From: an uncultured Erythrobacter sp.
GTDB taxonomy: Bacteria; Pseudomonadota; Alphaproteobacteria; Sphingomonadales; Sphingomonadaceae
NCBI GenBank assembly: GCA_947488085.1
Contig: CANKYI010000001.1
Coordinates: 1,745,928 to 1,809,927 of the forward strand
DNA: 64,000 nt
Reading direction: 5' to 3'
The position numbers were made by a program, and so were the translations under genes. The notes below the pieces were generated by a model. That model was not told the DNA's origin. It searched no databases and saw only the letters and a list, made by a program, of their open reading frames with translations. Below, piece after piece: positions 45,859-54,083 of this stretch. Every line of letters starts with the position of its first letter. Positions within the stretch are counted from its first letter, which is position 1.

Positions 45859-46764
45859 ATGAATGAACCAAAGAATATCGCCTTTATCGGGCTAGGCGTC
45901 ATGGGCGGTCCGATGACCGGCCATCTGGCGCGCGCAGGCTTTGCCGTGACGGCATATAATCGTTCGGCAGATCGGGCGCGTGAGTGGGCCGATAACTGGG
46001 CGAAAGAAGGTCTGGATGTCTCCTTTACCGATACGCCTGCATTGGCTGCGGCAAACGCTGCTATTGTGTTAATCTGTGTTGGCAATGACGATGACGTCGA
46101 TAGCGTCACACTCGGCGGCGACGGTGTTCTAGCCAGCATGGCGGACGGCGCTCTCTTGATCGACCACACAACAACGTCTGCTGATATGGCGCGGCGATTG
46201 GGTGACGCCTGCGCGGCAAAGAATGTCGCATTCGTCGATGCCCCGGTCAGCGGTGGTCAGGCGGGCGCGGAAAACGGCCAATTGGCGATCATGTGCGGAG
46301 GCAGCGAAGACGCCATGGCGCGCGCCAATCACGTCATGCAGCCCTATGCCAAATCAATCGTCCATGTTGGCCCCACAGGCGCTGGCCAGACCGCAAAGAT
46401 GGCCAACCAAATGTGTATCGCTGGTGTGCTCGCGGGCCTGTCGGAAGCGGTTCGATTGGCGCAAGGCGCGGGGCTTGATCTGGACAAGACATATGAAGCC
46501 ATCTCCGGCGGGGCTGCGCAAAGCTGGCAGATGGACAATCGCTGGGCGACCATGACCGCGGACAGTTTTGATTTTGGTTTCGCGATTGACTGGATGCGCA
46601 AGGATCTGAGCTATGCTCTTGATGAAGCAAAGCGCCTCGGGCTGTCTTCTCCGATCACCGCTATGGTTGACCAATTCTATGCCGAAATTCAGGCAAAAGG
46701 GGGCAACCGGCTTGATACCAGCGCGCTTGTATCCCGGCTGCCTAAATCACAAAATTCAAAATGA
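45859..46764 (+). CDS. 3-hydroxyisobutyrate dehydrogenase family oxidoreductase
   Basis: 301-residue beta-hydroxyacid dehydrogenase. The N-terminal Rossmann motif FIGLGVMGGPMTGHL lies near 9-23, the substrate motif DAPVSGGQAGAENG near 127-140, and the catalytic Lys is in GQTAKMANQ near 178. Substrate could be 3-hydroxyisobutyrate, tartronate semialdehyde or similar; sequence alone does not decide. It overlaps the downstream amidohydrolase by four bases. Confidence 0.92.
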   Translation: MNEPKNIAFIGLGVMGGPMTGHLARAGFAVTAYNRSADRAREWADNWAKEGLDVSFTDTPALAAANAAIVLICVGNDDDVDSVTLGGDGVLASMADGALLIDHTTTSADMARRLGDACAAKNVAFVDAPVSGGQAGAENGQLAIMCGGSEDAMARANHVMQPYAKSIVHVGPTGAGQTAKMANQMCIAGVLAGLSEAVRLAQGAGLDLDKTYEAISGGAAQSWQMDNRWATMTADSFDFGFAIDWMRKDLSYALDEAKRLGLSSPITAMVDQFYAEIQAKGGNRLDTSALVSRLPKSQNSK

Positions 46765-48428
46765 GTATTTCTATGATCCGCATATTTCTCACCGCTCCGG
46801 TCGCATTGAGCGCAGGCTTGCTTGCCACCCCGGCCTTTGCCGATACGCTGATCTACAATGTCGATGGCATCACCATTGATGAAGAGGGCGAAGTCAAACG
46901 CTTTACCGAAATCGTCTTTGATGACGATGGCCGGATCACGCATGTTCTAGAGCGCGGAGAGGAACGGCCCGAGGATATTGAGTTCGCTCAAGATGGCGAG
47001 GGGCAGGTGATGCTGCCCGGTATGATCGATGCGCATGTTCACGTGATGAGCATGGGGTTTGCCGCGCTCACCCTCGATTTGTCGGGTGCGGTCAGTCTCG
47101 AAGATGCGTTGGCGGAAATCGCCGAGTTTGCCGAAGAAAATCAGGGCCGCCCGTGGATCCTTGGCGGCGGCTGGAATCAGGAAAAGTGGGGCCTTGGTCG
47201 TTTCCCGACCGCCGCTGAACTGGACGCCGTAGTGTCTGATCGCCCGGTCATGCTGGAACGCGCAGATGGTCATGCGATCTGGGCCAACAGCCTCGCGATG
47301 GAACAGGCGGGCGTCACCTCTGAGACGGAGGCACCAACAGGCGGGCGTATCATTCGTGACGCAGGGGGCGCACCGACGGGCGTCTTTATCGACTACGCCT
47401 CCTCTCTCATCGCCGATACTGTCCCCGTACCTCGGCCCGAGGATCGCGACACCGCGCTCGCCATGGCACAGCAACGGTTGCTGGAAAATGGCATCACAGC
47501 GGTCGCAGATATGGGCACATCAATCGAGGATTGGCACACATTCCGCCGCGCAGCCGATCGAGGTGAGATGCGCATCCGCATCATGTCCTATGCCAATTCG
47601 CTTGAAACTATGGAGCTTATTGGAGGCACCGGCCCGACCCCGTGGCTCTATGACGACCTTCTGCGTTTGAATGGCATCAAACTGTATGTCGATGGCGCTT
47701 TGGGTTCTCGCGGTGCGACATTAAAAGAACCGTATGAAGATGAGCCGAGCACAAGCGGCCTTTCACTGACCACACCTGCGCAATTGCGTAATCGGATGAG
47801 CCGGGCCGCGCTCGATAACTTTCAAACCGCCGTGCACGCCATCGGGGATGCAGCCAACGCAGATGTGTTGATGGCTATCGCGGAATTGTCTGAAACCTAC
47901 ACGGGCGACCGCCGCTGGCGCATCGAGCACGCACAAATCGTTGATGTCGATGATCTTGCCCGGTTCGGCGAACACGGCATCATCGCGTCTATGCAACCGC
48001 TTCACCAGACGTCAGATCGCACCATGGCAGAGGCACGTCTGGGCGAGGACCGCTTAGGCGGTGCCTATGCGTGGCGCAGCGTTTTGGAAGTTGGCGGACG
48101 GCTGGCATTTGGTTCGGATGCGCCAGTTGAGCCCGCAGATGCCTTTGCTGGCTTATCCGTTGCGATCAGCCGGACTGATGCAGATGGGCAACCATTCGGG
48201 GGATGGCGTGCGACGGAGACCGTGAGTCGTGAGGCCGCCTTGGCTGCTTTCACGTCGGATGCAGCGTTTGCAGGGTTTGCCGACGGTCGTTTCGGACGCT
48301 TAGTTCCCGGTGAGCGGGCTGATTTTATCTTCGTGGACCGCGACCCCCTACTCGCCGCTCCTAGTGCAATACGGGAGACAGAAATCCGCGAGGTGTGGGT
48401 TGGCGGCGTCCGCGTTCTTTCAAAGTAA
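46761..48428 (+). CDS. Exported amidohydrolase (YtcJ-like)
   Basis: 555 residues. A Sec-type signal peptide (1-27, ending TPAFA) is followed by a composite metal-dependent hydrolase of the YtcJ/amidohydrolase-3 family. Metal-binding motifs are DAHVHVM near 89, HAIGDAAN near 358, IEHAQI near 392 and FGSDAPVEP near 451. The substrate is unknown. Start at ATG 46761 gives an ATGA overlap; ATG at 46773 is an alternative. Confidence 0.9.
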   Translation: MSISMIRIFLTAPVALSAGLLATPAFADTLIYNVDGITIDEEGEVKRFTEIVFDDDGRITHVLERGEERPEDIEFAQDGEGQVMLPGMIDAHVHVMSMGFAALTLDLSGAVSLEDALAEIAEFAEENQGRPWILGGGWNQEKWGLGRFPTAAELDAVVSDRPVMLERADGHAIWANSLAMEQAGVTSETEAPTGGRIIRDAGGAPTGVFIDYASSLIADTVPVPRPEDRDTALAMAQQRLLENGITAVADMGTSIEDWHTFRRAADRGEMRIRIMSYANSLETMELIGGTGPTPWLYDDLLRLNGIKLYVDGALGSRGATLKEPYEDEPSTSGLSLTTPAQLRNRMSRAALDNFQTAVHAIGDAANADVLMAIAELSETYTGDRRWRIEHAQIVDVDDLARFGEHGIIASMQPLHQTSDRTMAEARLGEDRLGGAYAWRSVLEVGGRLAFGSDAPVEPADAFAGLSVAISRTDADGQPFGGWRATETVSREAALAAFTSDAAFAGFADGRFGRLVPGERADFIFVDRDPLLAAPSAIRETEIREVWVGGVRVLSK

Positions 48429-48791
48429 GCAGCCCATCCACTAGGTAGAATGCCGTAATTCCTTGATTCCTAGGCAGACATTCATAGTTTTGTCATAGAA
48501 TATGGCTACGTGCTTCAGGAACGAGTTTGCTTTTGGGTGGTTATACATGTGTTGGCTGTCCCACCTATGGCTCGCTTCACCGACAAATATTGTGCAACTG
48601 CGAAATGGCTGTTGCGTTTTTGACCGGCTGGTAGGTGATGCATTGACGCCACAGCTGAAGTAAGATGTTGAAAATAGACCGTTCTGCAATCACCCCTGGA
48701 ACGAGTTTTTTACGATTTTGGGGTTGTAAGGAATGCTGCACTCGCATAGTAAACAATCGAGTTATTCGCAGAAACTCTAGGAGACGATTCG
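48429..48791. other. 363-base AT-rich leader region
   Basis: No convincing gene. A minus-strand 82-codon frame at 48441-48689 has no recognisable family. The sequence is visibly richer in A/T than its surroundings. GGAACGAGTTT occurs twice (48518-48528 and 48698-48708), each followed shortly by TTTTGGG. The first copy reads GGAAC-N17-GTT, the spacing of EcfG-type stress promoters; the second copy does not. The region lies upstream of a small exported protein and may contain its promoter or an RNA. Confidence 0.5.
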
Positions 48792-49016
48792 ATGAAGTTC
48801 CGTAATATCGCTCTGGCGACCGCAGCGCTTTCGCTTGCTGCTTCGCCAGCTATCGCAGAAGCTGCTTTTGAGCGTTCAGTTGCTCCAGTTGAAGGCGAGA
48901 GCGAGCTCGAAGGCGGCTCCGGCATCCTTATTGCTGTTCTTGCAGCTGCTGCCGTAATCGGCGGCATCATCATCATTGCTGACAATGACGATGATGATCC
49001 TGTCAGCGCTGGCTGA
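48792..49016 (+). CDS. Small signal-peptide/membrane protein of unknown function
   Basis: 74 residues. The signal peptide (1-22, MKFRNIALATAALSLAASPA) is followed by a short acidic-polar linker with EGESELEGGSG. A second hydrophobic segment near 45-62 precedes an acidic tail DNDDDDP. I recall similar short proteins from Sphingomonadales, without an assigned role. TAGGAG eight bases before the ATG is a good ribosome site, and a very strong terminator follows, so expression is likely high. Codons ending in T (GCT, GTT) are frequent. Confidence 0.85.
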   Translation: MKFRNIALATAALSLAASPAIAEAAFERSVAPVEGESELEGGSGILIAVLAAAAVIGGIIIIADNDDDDPVSAG

Positions 49017-49036
49017 TAGCAATCAAAACAAAATTG

Positions 49037-49067
49037 AAGAGGCCCCGATTTCGGGGCCTCTTTTTTT
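49037..49067 (+). terminator. Strong rho-independent terminator
   Basis: GAGGCCCC (49039-49046) and GGGGCCTC (49053-49060), with GA/TC able to extend the stem, form a GC-rich hairpin followed by seven T residues. It lies 20 bases after the small exported protein gene and before the convergent tatC. The minus-strand side has only a weak T-rich tail. Confidence 0.92.
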
Positions 49068-49126
49068 GTGTTGTTATTGAAAGTCAGAGCGATTGGACCA
49101 AACGGTCTTTAACAATTCTAGGTATT

Positions 49127-49954
49127 CTAGACGCTCTCGCTAGGATCCACAGCATCATCGCTCAGGCCTTCACTTTCAGCGTCATCCTCGACGGAATTGC
49201 CCATCCACCGCTCTTGCACGCGCATCAACAACAGTGAGCCTTCGAATAAGATCAGCAACGGCAAGGCCAAGATCAACTGACTGCCCGGATCGGGCGGAGT
49301 GACGATCGCTGCAATCGCAACTATCCCGACAATCACATAACGTCGTGCCCCAGCCAACTGAGCGCGCGTCACAATCCCCGCGCGGTGCAACAACATCAGC
49401 AGAACCGGCAGCAAAAACGTCACTCCGAATGCAAGAATGAACTGCATCACGAGGTCTAGATAGTTACCCGTGCCCGGCAAAGCCTCGATATCCAGCCCGC
49501 CAACTTCCCCTTCAAAGCCCAGAAACCAGCGGAACGCAGTCGGCATCACCACATAATAGGCAAGAGCTGCTCCGGCGGTGAACAACAGCGGTGTTGCGAT
49601 GATAAACGGAAGAAAAGCGCGCTTTTCGTTCGCATAGAGGCCAGGTGCAACAAACGCCCAAAGTTGGTTTGCGATGATTGGGAAACTGATGAAAAAACCT
49701 GCAAACAATGCAACCTTCAGCTCGACAAAAAATGCCTCGTACAGCTGCGTATAAATCAGTTTGCCCTCACCCTCGGGAAATGCAGCGGTTAGTGGGCGAA
49801 CAAGAAATCCGAAAATTTCATCAGCAAATACGAAACAAACAACGAATGCTATCGCAAGAGCCAGAATGGCTCTGAGCAAACGGGTACGCAACTCAATGAG
49901 ATGATCGAGCAGCGGAGCGCGGCTCTCGTCGATATCGTCCACTTCAAACGCCAT
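49127..49954 (-). CDS. tatC: Twin-arginine translocase subunit TatC
   Basis: Polytopic inner-membrane receptor for twin-arginine signal peptides. 275 residues with six membrane segments. The N-terminal LIELRTRLLRAI is the conserved signal-binding motif, and KRAFLPFI and the loop after segment three are typical. A ~35-residue acidic C-terminal tail extends beyond the core. Third gene of tatABC. Confidence 0.96.
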   Translation of the reverse strand: MAFEVDDIDESRAPLLDHLIELRTRLLRAILALAIAFVVCFVFADEIFGFLVRPLTAAFPEGEGKLIYTQLYEAFFVELKVALFAGFFISFPIIANQLWAFVAPGLYANEKRAFLPFIIATPLLFTAGAALAYYVVMPTAFRWFLGFEGEVGGLDIEALPGTGNYLDLVMQFILAFGVTFLLPVLLMLLHRAGIVTRAQLAGARRYVIVGIVAIAAIVTPPDPGSQLILALPLLILFEGSLLLMRVQERWMGNSVEDDAESEGLSDDAVDPSESV

Positions 49955-49963
49955 CTCGGTCGC

Positions 49964-50344
49964 CTATTCCTTAGGCTTCGCAGGCGCGGCGTCGGGCTGC
50001 GGGTCGCGGGGTGTTGGCGCCATGGGATCGCTCGCAGTTTCAGCCGAAGCATCGGCGACTGGGGGCGGACCAGTCATGACAGGCTCGCCATTTTCCGCCT
50101 CGGTTCCCGCAGCAGAGCGTCGCATAATTGCCTCGTTCTGGGCCTTCCACTTGGCTTCCATATCTTCCAACTCAGCCTCGCGCACCATGGCATCGATTCC
50201 AGTGCGAAAATGGGTGGAAACCTTGCGGATTTTGCCAATCCAGCGTCCTGCGCTGCGCATTGCAAGGGGCATGTCTTTCGGTCCGATAACTAGGACCGCG
50301 ACGATAATAATTACCAGAATTTCAGCCGCGCCAAGATCAAACAT
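49964..50344 (-). CDS. tatB: Twin-arginine translocase subunit TatB
   Basis: 126 residues. A short N-terminal membrane helix (FDLGAAEILVIIIVAVLVIGPKDMP) contains the conserved Glu and Gly-Pro hinge. An amphipathic helix (~25-70) and a Pro/Ala-rich tail follow. It forms the substrate receptor complex with TatC. It lies between tatA and tatC. Confidence 0.95.
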   Translation of the reverse strand: MFDLGAAEILVIIIVAVLVIGPKDMPLAMRSAGRWIGKIRKVSTHFRTGIDAMVREAELEDMEAKWKAQNEAIMRRSAAGTEAENGEPVMTGPPPVADASAETASDPMAPTPRDPQPDAAPAKPKE

Positions 50345-50390
50345 GGTGTGCCTTTAACGGAGCGCCGGACCAAGCGCATCCATGGGAGGG

Positions 50391-50630
50391 TCAACTGGGC
50401 GAATCGCTCGTTTCACTGTTTTTGGTTTCCGCAGGTGCTGCATCTTTGGCAGGTGCTTCGATCTGGGCCTTGGAAGCGGGAGTTGCGCTCTCTTCTTCGC
50501 TCATGCCCTTCTTGAAGCTCGAGATGCCTTTGCCAAAATCGCCCATCATCTCTGAAATGCGGCCGCGCCCAAACAGGACGAGGACGACCAGCGCCACGAT
50601 GAGGATTTGCCAGATACCGATACCGCCCAT
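50391..50630 (-). CDS. tatA: Twin-arginine translocase subunit TatA
   Basis: 79 residues. The N-terminal membrane helix (IGIWQILIVALVVLVLFGRGRI) has the Phe-Gly hinge, followed by the amphipathic helix GDFGKGISSFKKGM. The polar tail is typical. TatA oligomerises to form the translocation path. Standard tatA-tatB-tatC order on the minus strand. Confidence 0.96.
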   Translation of the reverse strand: MGGIGIWQILIVALVVLVLFGRGRISEMMGDFGKGISSFKKGMSEEESATPASKAQIEAPAKDAAPAETKNSETSDSPS

Positions 50631-50715
50631 GCGAAGTCTCTCTCAATTGCCCATGATCGGGTGTATACAGCCAATATAGGGATGAAGACGCCGCTGCGCC
50701 AGTCGTCAGCGCATC

Positions 50716-51369
50716 TCAACCTGTAGCATCGGCATCATCCGTCATTTCTGACGTATTATCAGTACCTTCTGAAGCAGCCTCGCAATCGGAATTGCCTATC
50801 AGATCTTCAAACGCTTCATCAACCGGATCAAGCAACCCTGCGGCTCGCAATTCATCCATACCCGGCAGATCGCGGCGCGATGTCAGTCCAAAGTGATCGA
50901 GAAACTCAGGCGTCGTTGTGTAAATCACCGGGCGGCCGGGCACTTCGCGGCGGCCAGCGAGCTTGATCCAGCCCGCCTCCATCAACACATCCAAAGTGCC
51001 AGCACTGGTCTGCACACCGCGGATCGATTCGATCTCTGCACGGCTAACCGGCTCATGATAGGCGACGATGGCGAGCACTTCGGTGGCCGCGCGGCTGAGG
51101 CGGCGAACCTGCTCTTTTTCGCGGCGAAGCAAATGCGCAAGGTCTGGCGCGGTCTCAAAATGCCAGCGCTTTCCGCGCTCCACCAGATGAACACCGCGCG
51201 CAGCATACACCGATTGAAGAGCGATAAGCGCATCGCGAACGAGACCTTTTTCAAGTCCCCCCAAATGCGCTGCAATTGCGTCAACACCCAACGGTTCCTC
51301 TGAGGCAAACAAGGTCGCCTCAATCCCGCGTTCAATGTCGTCGGGTGCGCTTTGGGTATCCTCGCTCAC
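50716..51369 (-). CDS. scpB: Segregation and condensation protein ScpB
   Basis: Winged-helix subunit of the SMC-ScpAB condensin that compacts and segregates chromosomes. 217 residues, with LSRAATEVLAIVAYHEPVSRAEIESIRGV near 92-120 as the signature winged-helix segment, and RREVPGRPVIYTTTPEFLDHFGL near 157-180. A Ser/Thr/Asp-rich tail follows. ATGA overlap with scpA. Confidence 0.94.
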   Translation of the reverse strand: MSEDTQSAPDDIERGIEATLFASEEPLGVDAIAAHLGGLEKGLVRDALIALQSVYAARGVHLVERGKRWHFETAPDLAHLLRREKEQVRRLSRAATEVLAIVAYHEPVSRAEIESIRGVQTSAGTLDVLMEAGWIKLAGRREVPGRPVIYTTTPEFLDHFGLTSRRDLPGMDELRAAGLLDPVDEAFEDLIGNSDCEAASEGTDNTSEMTDDADATG

Positions 51370-52223
51370 GCTGCCCCCTCTTTCAATCGCCGGATGCGCA
51401 ACGGGGAGAATGCCGCCTCTTGCGCGATCTCCGCTCGCCCCAACCGTGCCAGCTCAAGCGCTGCAACAAAGCTGGACGCAAGCGCAGATTTGCGCAGTTC
51501 AGGCTCTGCATGGCGTGGCAGAAAATCGCGAATCTCCATCCATTCCAGCGTCACACCCAGCATCGCCGATACGCGGTCGAGCGCGCTATCCAGCGTCATC
51601 ACGGGGCGGTCAGAGACGTGATAAATGCGCGGCGCCGTGCGCGCTTTCACTTGCCCATAGGCTTGAATAATCGAGTAGGTGTCGCTTTTCCAAATGGTCT
51701 TGCGATCTGTGCGCAATCCCTCTGGCGCGCCGCGCACAAAGATATCACGACCAATCCGGTCCCGCCCCATCAATCGCGCCGCCGCCTCGCGCATCGCTCC
51801 CAACCTTTGCAGGCGCAATTGCAGGCGCAGCGCGAGTTCTTCGGGGCTAGGGTCTTCCTGCTCATCCTTAGGCAGCAGCATCGCCGATTTCAGGTAAGCG
51901 AGCCACGCGGCCATCACCAAATAGTCGGCGGCCAGTTCCAATCGAAGGTCCTGCGCACGCTCAATATAGGACAGATATTGGTCCACCAGCGCAAGGATGG
52001 AGATTGAGCGTAGATCGACCTTCTGTCGCCGTGCGAGATCAAGCAGCAGATCAAGCGGCCCCTCCCACCCATCAAGCTCCAGATAGAGTGCCTCATCGCC
52101 GGCCTTCGCACCTTGAGTCGCGACTTCATCAGCTGGCCAAGCTTCTGGCATCTCGGCGGTAGGCTCACGCGCGCCAGCGGCCTCGCCTGTTAGCATGAAG
52201 GACAGTTCTGAATTGTCGCTCAT
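51366..52223 (-). CDS. scpA: Segregation and condensation protein ScpA
   Basis: Kleisin subunit that bridges the SMC head domains. 285 residues. The N-terminal kleisin motif WEGPLDLLLDLARRQKVDL lies near 53-71 and SYIERAQDLRLELAADYLVMAAWLAYLKS follows. A winged-helix-like C-terminal region (FVAALELARLGRAEI) is present. The first ~45 residues are extra polar sequence. It overlaps nagZ by four bases. Confidence 0.94.
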   Translation of the reverse strand: MSDNSELSFMLTGEAAGAREPTAEMPEAWPADEVATQGAKAGDEALYLELDGWEGPLDLLLDLARRQKVDLRSISILALVDQYLSYIERAQDLRLELAADYLVMAAWLAYLKSAMLLPKDEQEDPSPEELALRLQLRLQRLGAMREAAARLMGRDRIGRDIFVRGAPEGLRTDRKTIWKSDTYSIIQAYGQVKARTAPRIYHVSDRPVMTLDSALDRVSAMLGVTLEWMEIRDFLPRHAEPELRKSALASSFVAALELARLGRAEIAQEAAFSPLRIRRLKEGAA

Positions 52224-53242
52224 GCCGCCGCTCCCGTAAGTGCCAAAAGCGCATCGCGCTTTGCGAGCAATTCGTCGCGTTCATCTGCGATTGTGTCCGC
52301 AACTTGCGTGTTCGCCAATGCGCGGTCGAGGCGCTGCATGCTCTCCTCAGAAATTGCAGGAAGCGCTTCGCAAATCCCCGCCATATCGTCCACTTTCGCC
52401 CAGCAATTGAGCACGATGTCACAGCCCGCCGCATGCGCCCGCGCAGAGCGCTGCGGGATCGTATCGGTCAGCGCCTCCATATCGATATCATCGGTCAGAA
52501 GCAGACCATCGAAGCCTATCTCACCGCGGATAATATCGCGGATGATCGTCGGCGAAAGCGTGACAGGGTGCTCCACATCCCATACCGGGAACTTGAGGTG
52601 CCCGGTCATCCCGATCAACGCCGAATTAAGCGAGCGGAAAGGTGCAATATCGTGCTCCAATTCCTCTGCGCTGGCATGAACCGTGGGCATTTCCTTATGC
52701 GTGTCGACCATCGATCGTCCGTGGCCCGGCATATGTTTGATGCAGCCCGTCACACCGCCCTCAGCCAACCCATCAAGGATCGCGCGACCAATCGCGGCGA
52801 CCTGCATGGGATTGCTGCCAAGCGAACGGTCACCGATTACATCATGCGCACCCGGCTGCCGCACATCAAGCGGAGGGTGATAGTCCACAGTGATACCCAT
52901 CGCTGAAAGCTCCAGCGCCATCGCCTTTGCCCCAACCCGCGCTGCTTCTATCGCGCTGGCGGGAGCCACGTCGTAGAGCCGGTCAAACGCTTCGCCCGAT
53001 GGATAGGCTGCCCAATGCGGGGGGCGCAGGCGAGCGACGCGTCCGCCTTCCTGATCAATTGAGATCAACAGCCGGTCACGTCCGTGCAATTCGCGCAGAT
53101 CATCAGTGAGCGCGCGCAATTGCTCTGGATTCTCACAATTGCGGCCAAACAGGATGTAGCCCGCAGGATCAGCATCGCGGAAGAATGCGCGCTCATCAGC
53201 CGTCAGTTGCGGGCCGGAACATCCAAATATCGCCGGTGTCAT
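52220..53242 (-). CDS. nagZ: Beta-N-acetylhexosaminidase NagZ (GH3)
   Basis: Cytoplasmic glycosidase that removes GlcNAc from muropeptides during cell-wall recycling. 340 residues. SIDQEGGRVARLRPP and KHMPGHGRSMVDTHKEMP are the NagZ signatures, with the His and Asp of the second carrying the acid/base function. LLLTDDIDMEAL contains the nucleophile Asp. It lies between a SPOR-domain gene and scpA, as in many alphaproteobacteria. Confidence 0.95.
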   Translation of the reverse strand: MTPAIFGCSGPQLTADERAFFRDADPAGYILFGRNCENPEQLRALTDDLRELHGRDRLLISIDQEGGRVARLRPPHWAAYPSGEAFDRLYDVAPASAIEAARVGAKAMALELSAMGITVDYHPPLDVRQPGAHDVIGDRSLGSNPMQVAAIGRAILDGLAEGGVTGCIKHMPGHGRSMVDTHKEMPTVHASAEELEHDIAPFRSLNSALIGMTGHLKFPVWDVEHPVTLSPTIIRDIIRGEIGFDGLLLTDDIDMEALTDTIPQRSARAHAAGCDIVLNCWAKVDDMAGICEALPAISEESMQRLDRALANTQVADTIADERDELLAKRDALLALTGAAA

Positions 53243-53346
53243 GCCACAAACTTTGCAGTGAGCGCGCGATCAGGCAAGCGCGCTAACCATTCAGAGACCG
53301 ATTTATCGGCGGGAAAGTGATGAACTGAGCAGGGAAAAGACCGAAC

Positions 53347-54066
53347 TTACGGTTTTACCTGACAATCCAGCCCGTCTGCCTTCAACGCAGCACACAGTCG
53401 ATCCGCCGCCGCACGGTCCCCCGCAACAGCCTGCAAACGGTAGACAGTGCCAATATCGACCTCGCCCTGCTCGATACGGTAGCGTACGCCCTCAAGCGCG
53501 TTTGTGCGGCGGGAAAGGTCATTCCACCCCTGCTCAGCGCGCGCGCGCGATGTGTAAGCGGCGAGTTGCACGCCGACACCACTGGCCGAACCTGCGTTTG
53601 CAGCGGAGCCGGAGTTTGCAGCGGAATCCGTACCCGAGTTGCCGCCAGCAGCAGCGTTGTCGCCACCATCGCCATTTCCGCTGCCCGTATTGCCATCCGT
53701 GTCCAATACGCCTTCGCGTGTGCCACCTTCGCCAACCACGGGTGCGACATTGCCGGTGCCAGCGAATTCCTTGCCGCCGGGATCTTCGGGCGCTTCTTTG
53801 ATGGGGCCTTCGGGTGCTTCGATCGTGCTGCCATCGGCCACTGGCGCATTGTCGCCCGTGCGATTGGAGAAATACCAGACCGCCGAGATCAAGCCGAACG
53901 CCAACACGCCTAAGATCAGCGCAAAGCCAATGATTTGGGCGATATCGACGCCGCTGCGTCCCTCGTCCTCTTCTTCCGCCTCGAGCCAAGGCAGGCTGTC
54001 GTCCTCTGTCAGGTCAAGCTCGCCATCCGCGCCGTCAACTTCTTCGTATTCCGCCTCAATAATCAC
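53347..54066 (-). CDS. SPOR domain-containing membrane protein
   Basis: 239 residues. An acidic cytoplasmic N-terminus (1-40) and one membrane segment near 43-66 precede a low-complexity Gly/Asn/Ala/Ser-rich periplasmic linker (~75-160). The C-terminal SPOR domain (165-239; VGVQLAAYTSRARAEQGWNDL) follows, which binds denuded glycan at division sites. Topology resembles FtsN/DedD, but no essential FtsN motif can be identified by eye. It lies 17 bases downstream of argS. Confidence 0.9.
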   Translation of the reverse strand: MIIEAEYEEVDGADGELDLTEDDSLPWLEAEEEDEGRSGVDIAQIIGFALILGVLAFGLISAVWYFSNRTGDNAPVADGSTIEAPEGPIKEAPEDPGGKEFAGTGNVAPVVGEGGTREGVLDTDGNTGSGNGDGGDNAAAGGNSGTDSAANSGSAANAGSASGVGVQLAAYTSRARAEQGWNDLSRRTNALEGVRYRIEQGEVDIGTVYRLQAVAGDRAAADRLCAALKADGLDCQVKP

Positions 54067-54083
54067 TGCAACGGACCCCCGTA

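Noticed and set aside
48441..48689. 82-codon minus-strand frame in the AT-rich gap
   Set aside because: No recognised family and only weak start context. Region is better explained as a leader or regulatory stretch. Conservation data would decide.
48698..48725. Second GGAAC copy as an EcfG promoter
   Set aside because: The distance to the next GTT is 20 bases, outside the 16-17 expected.
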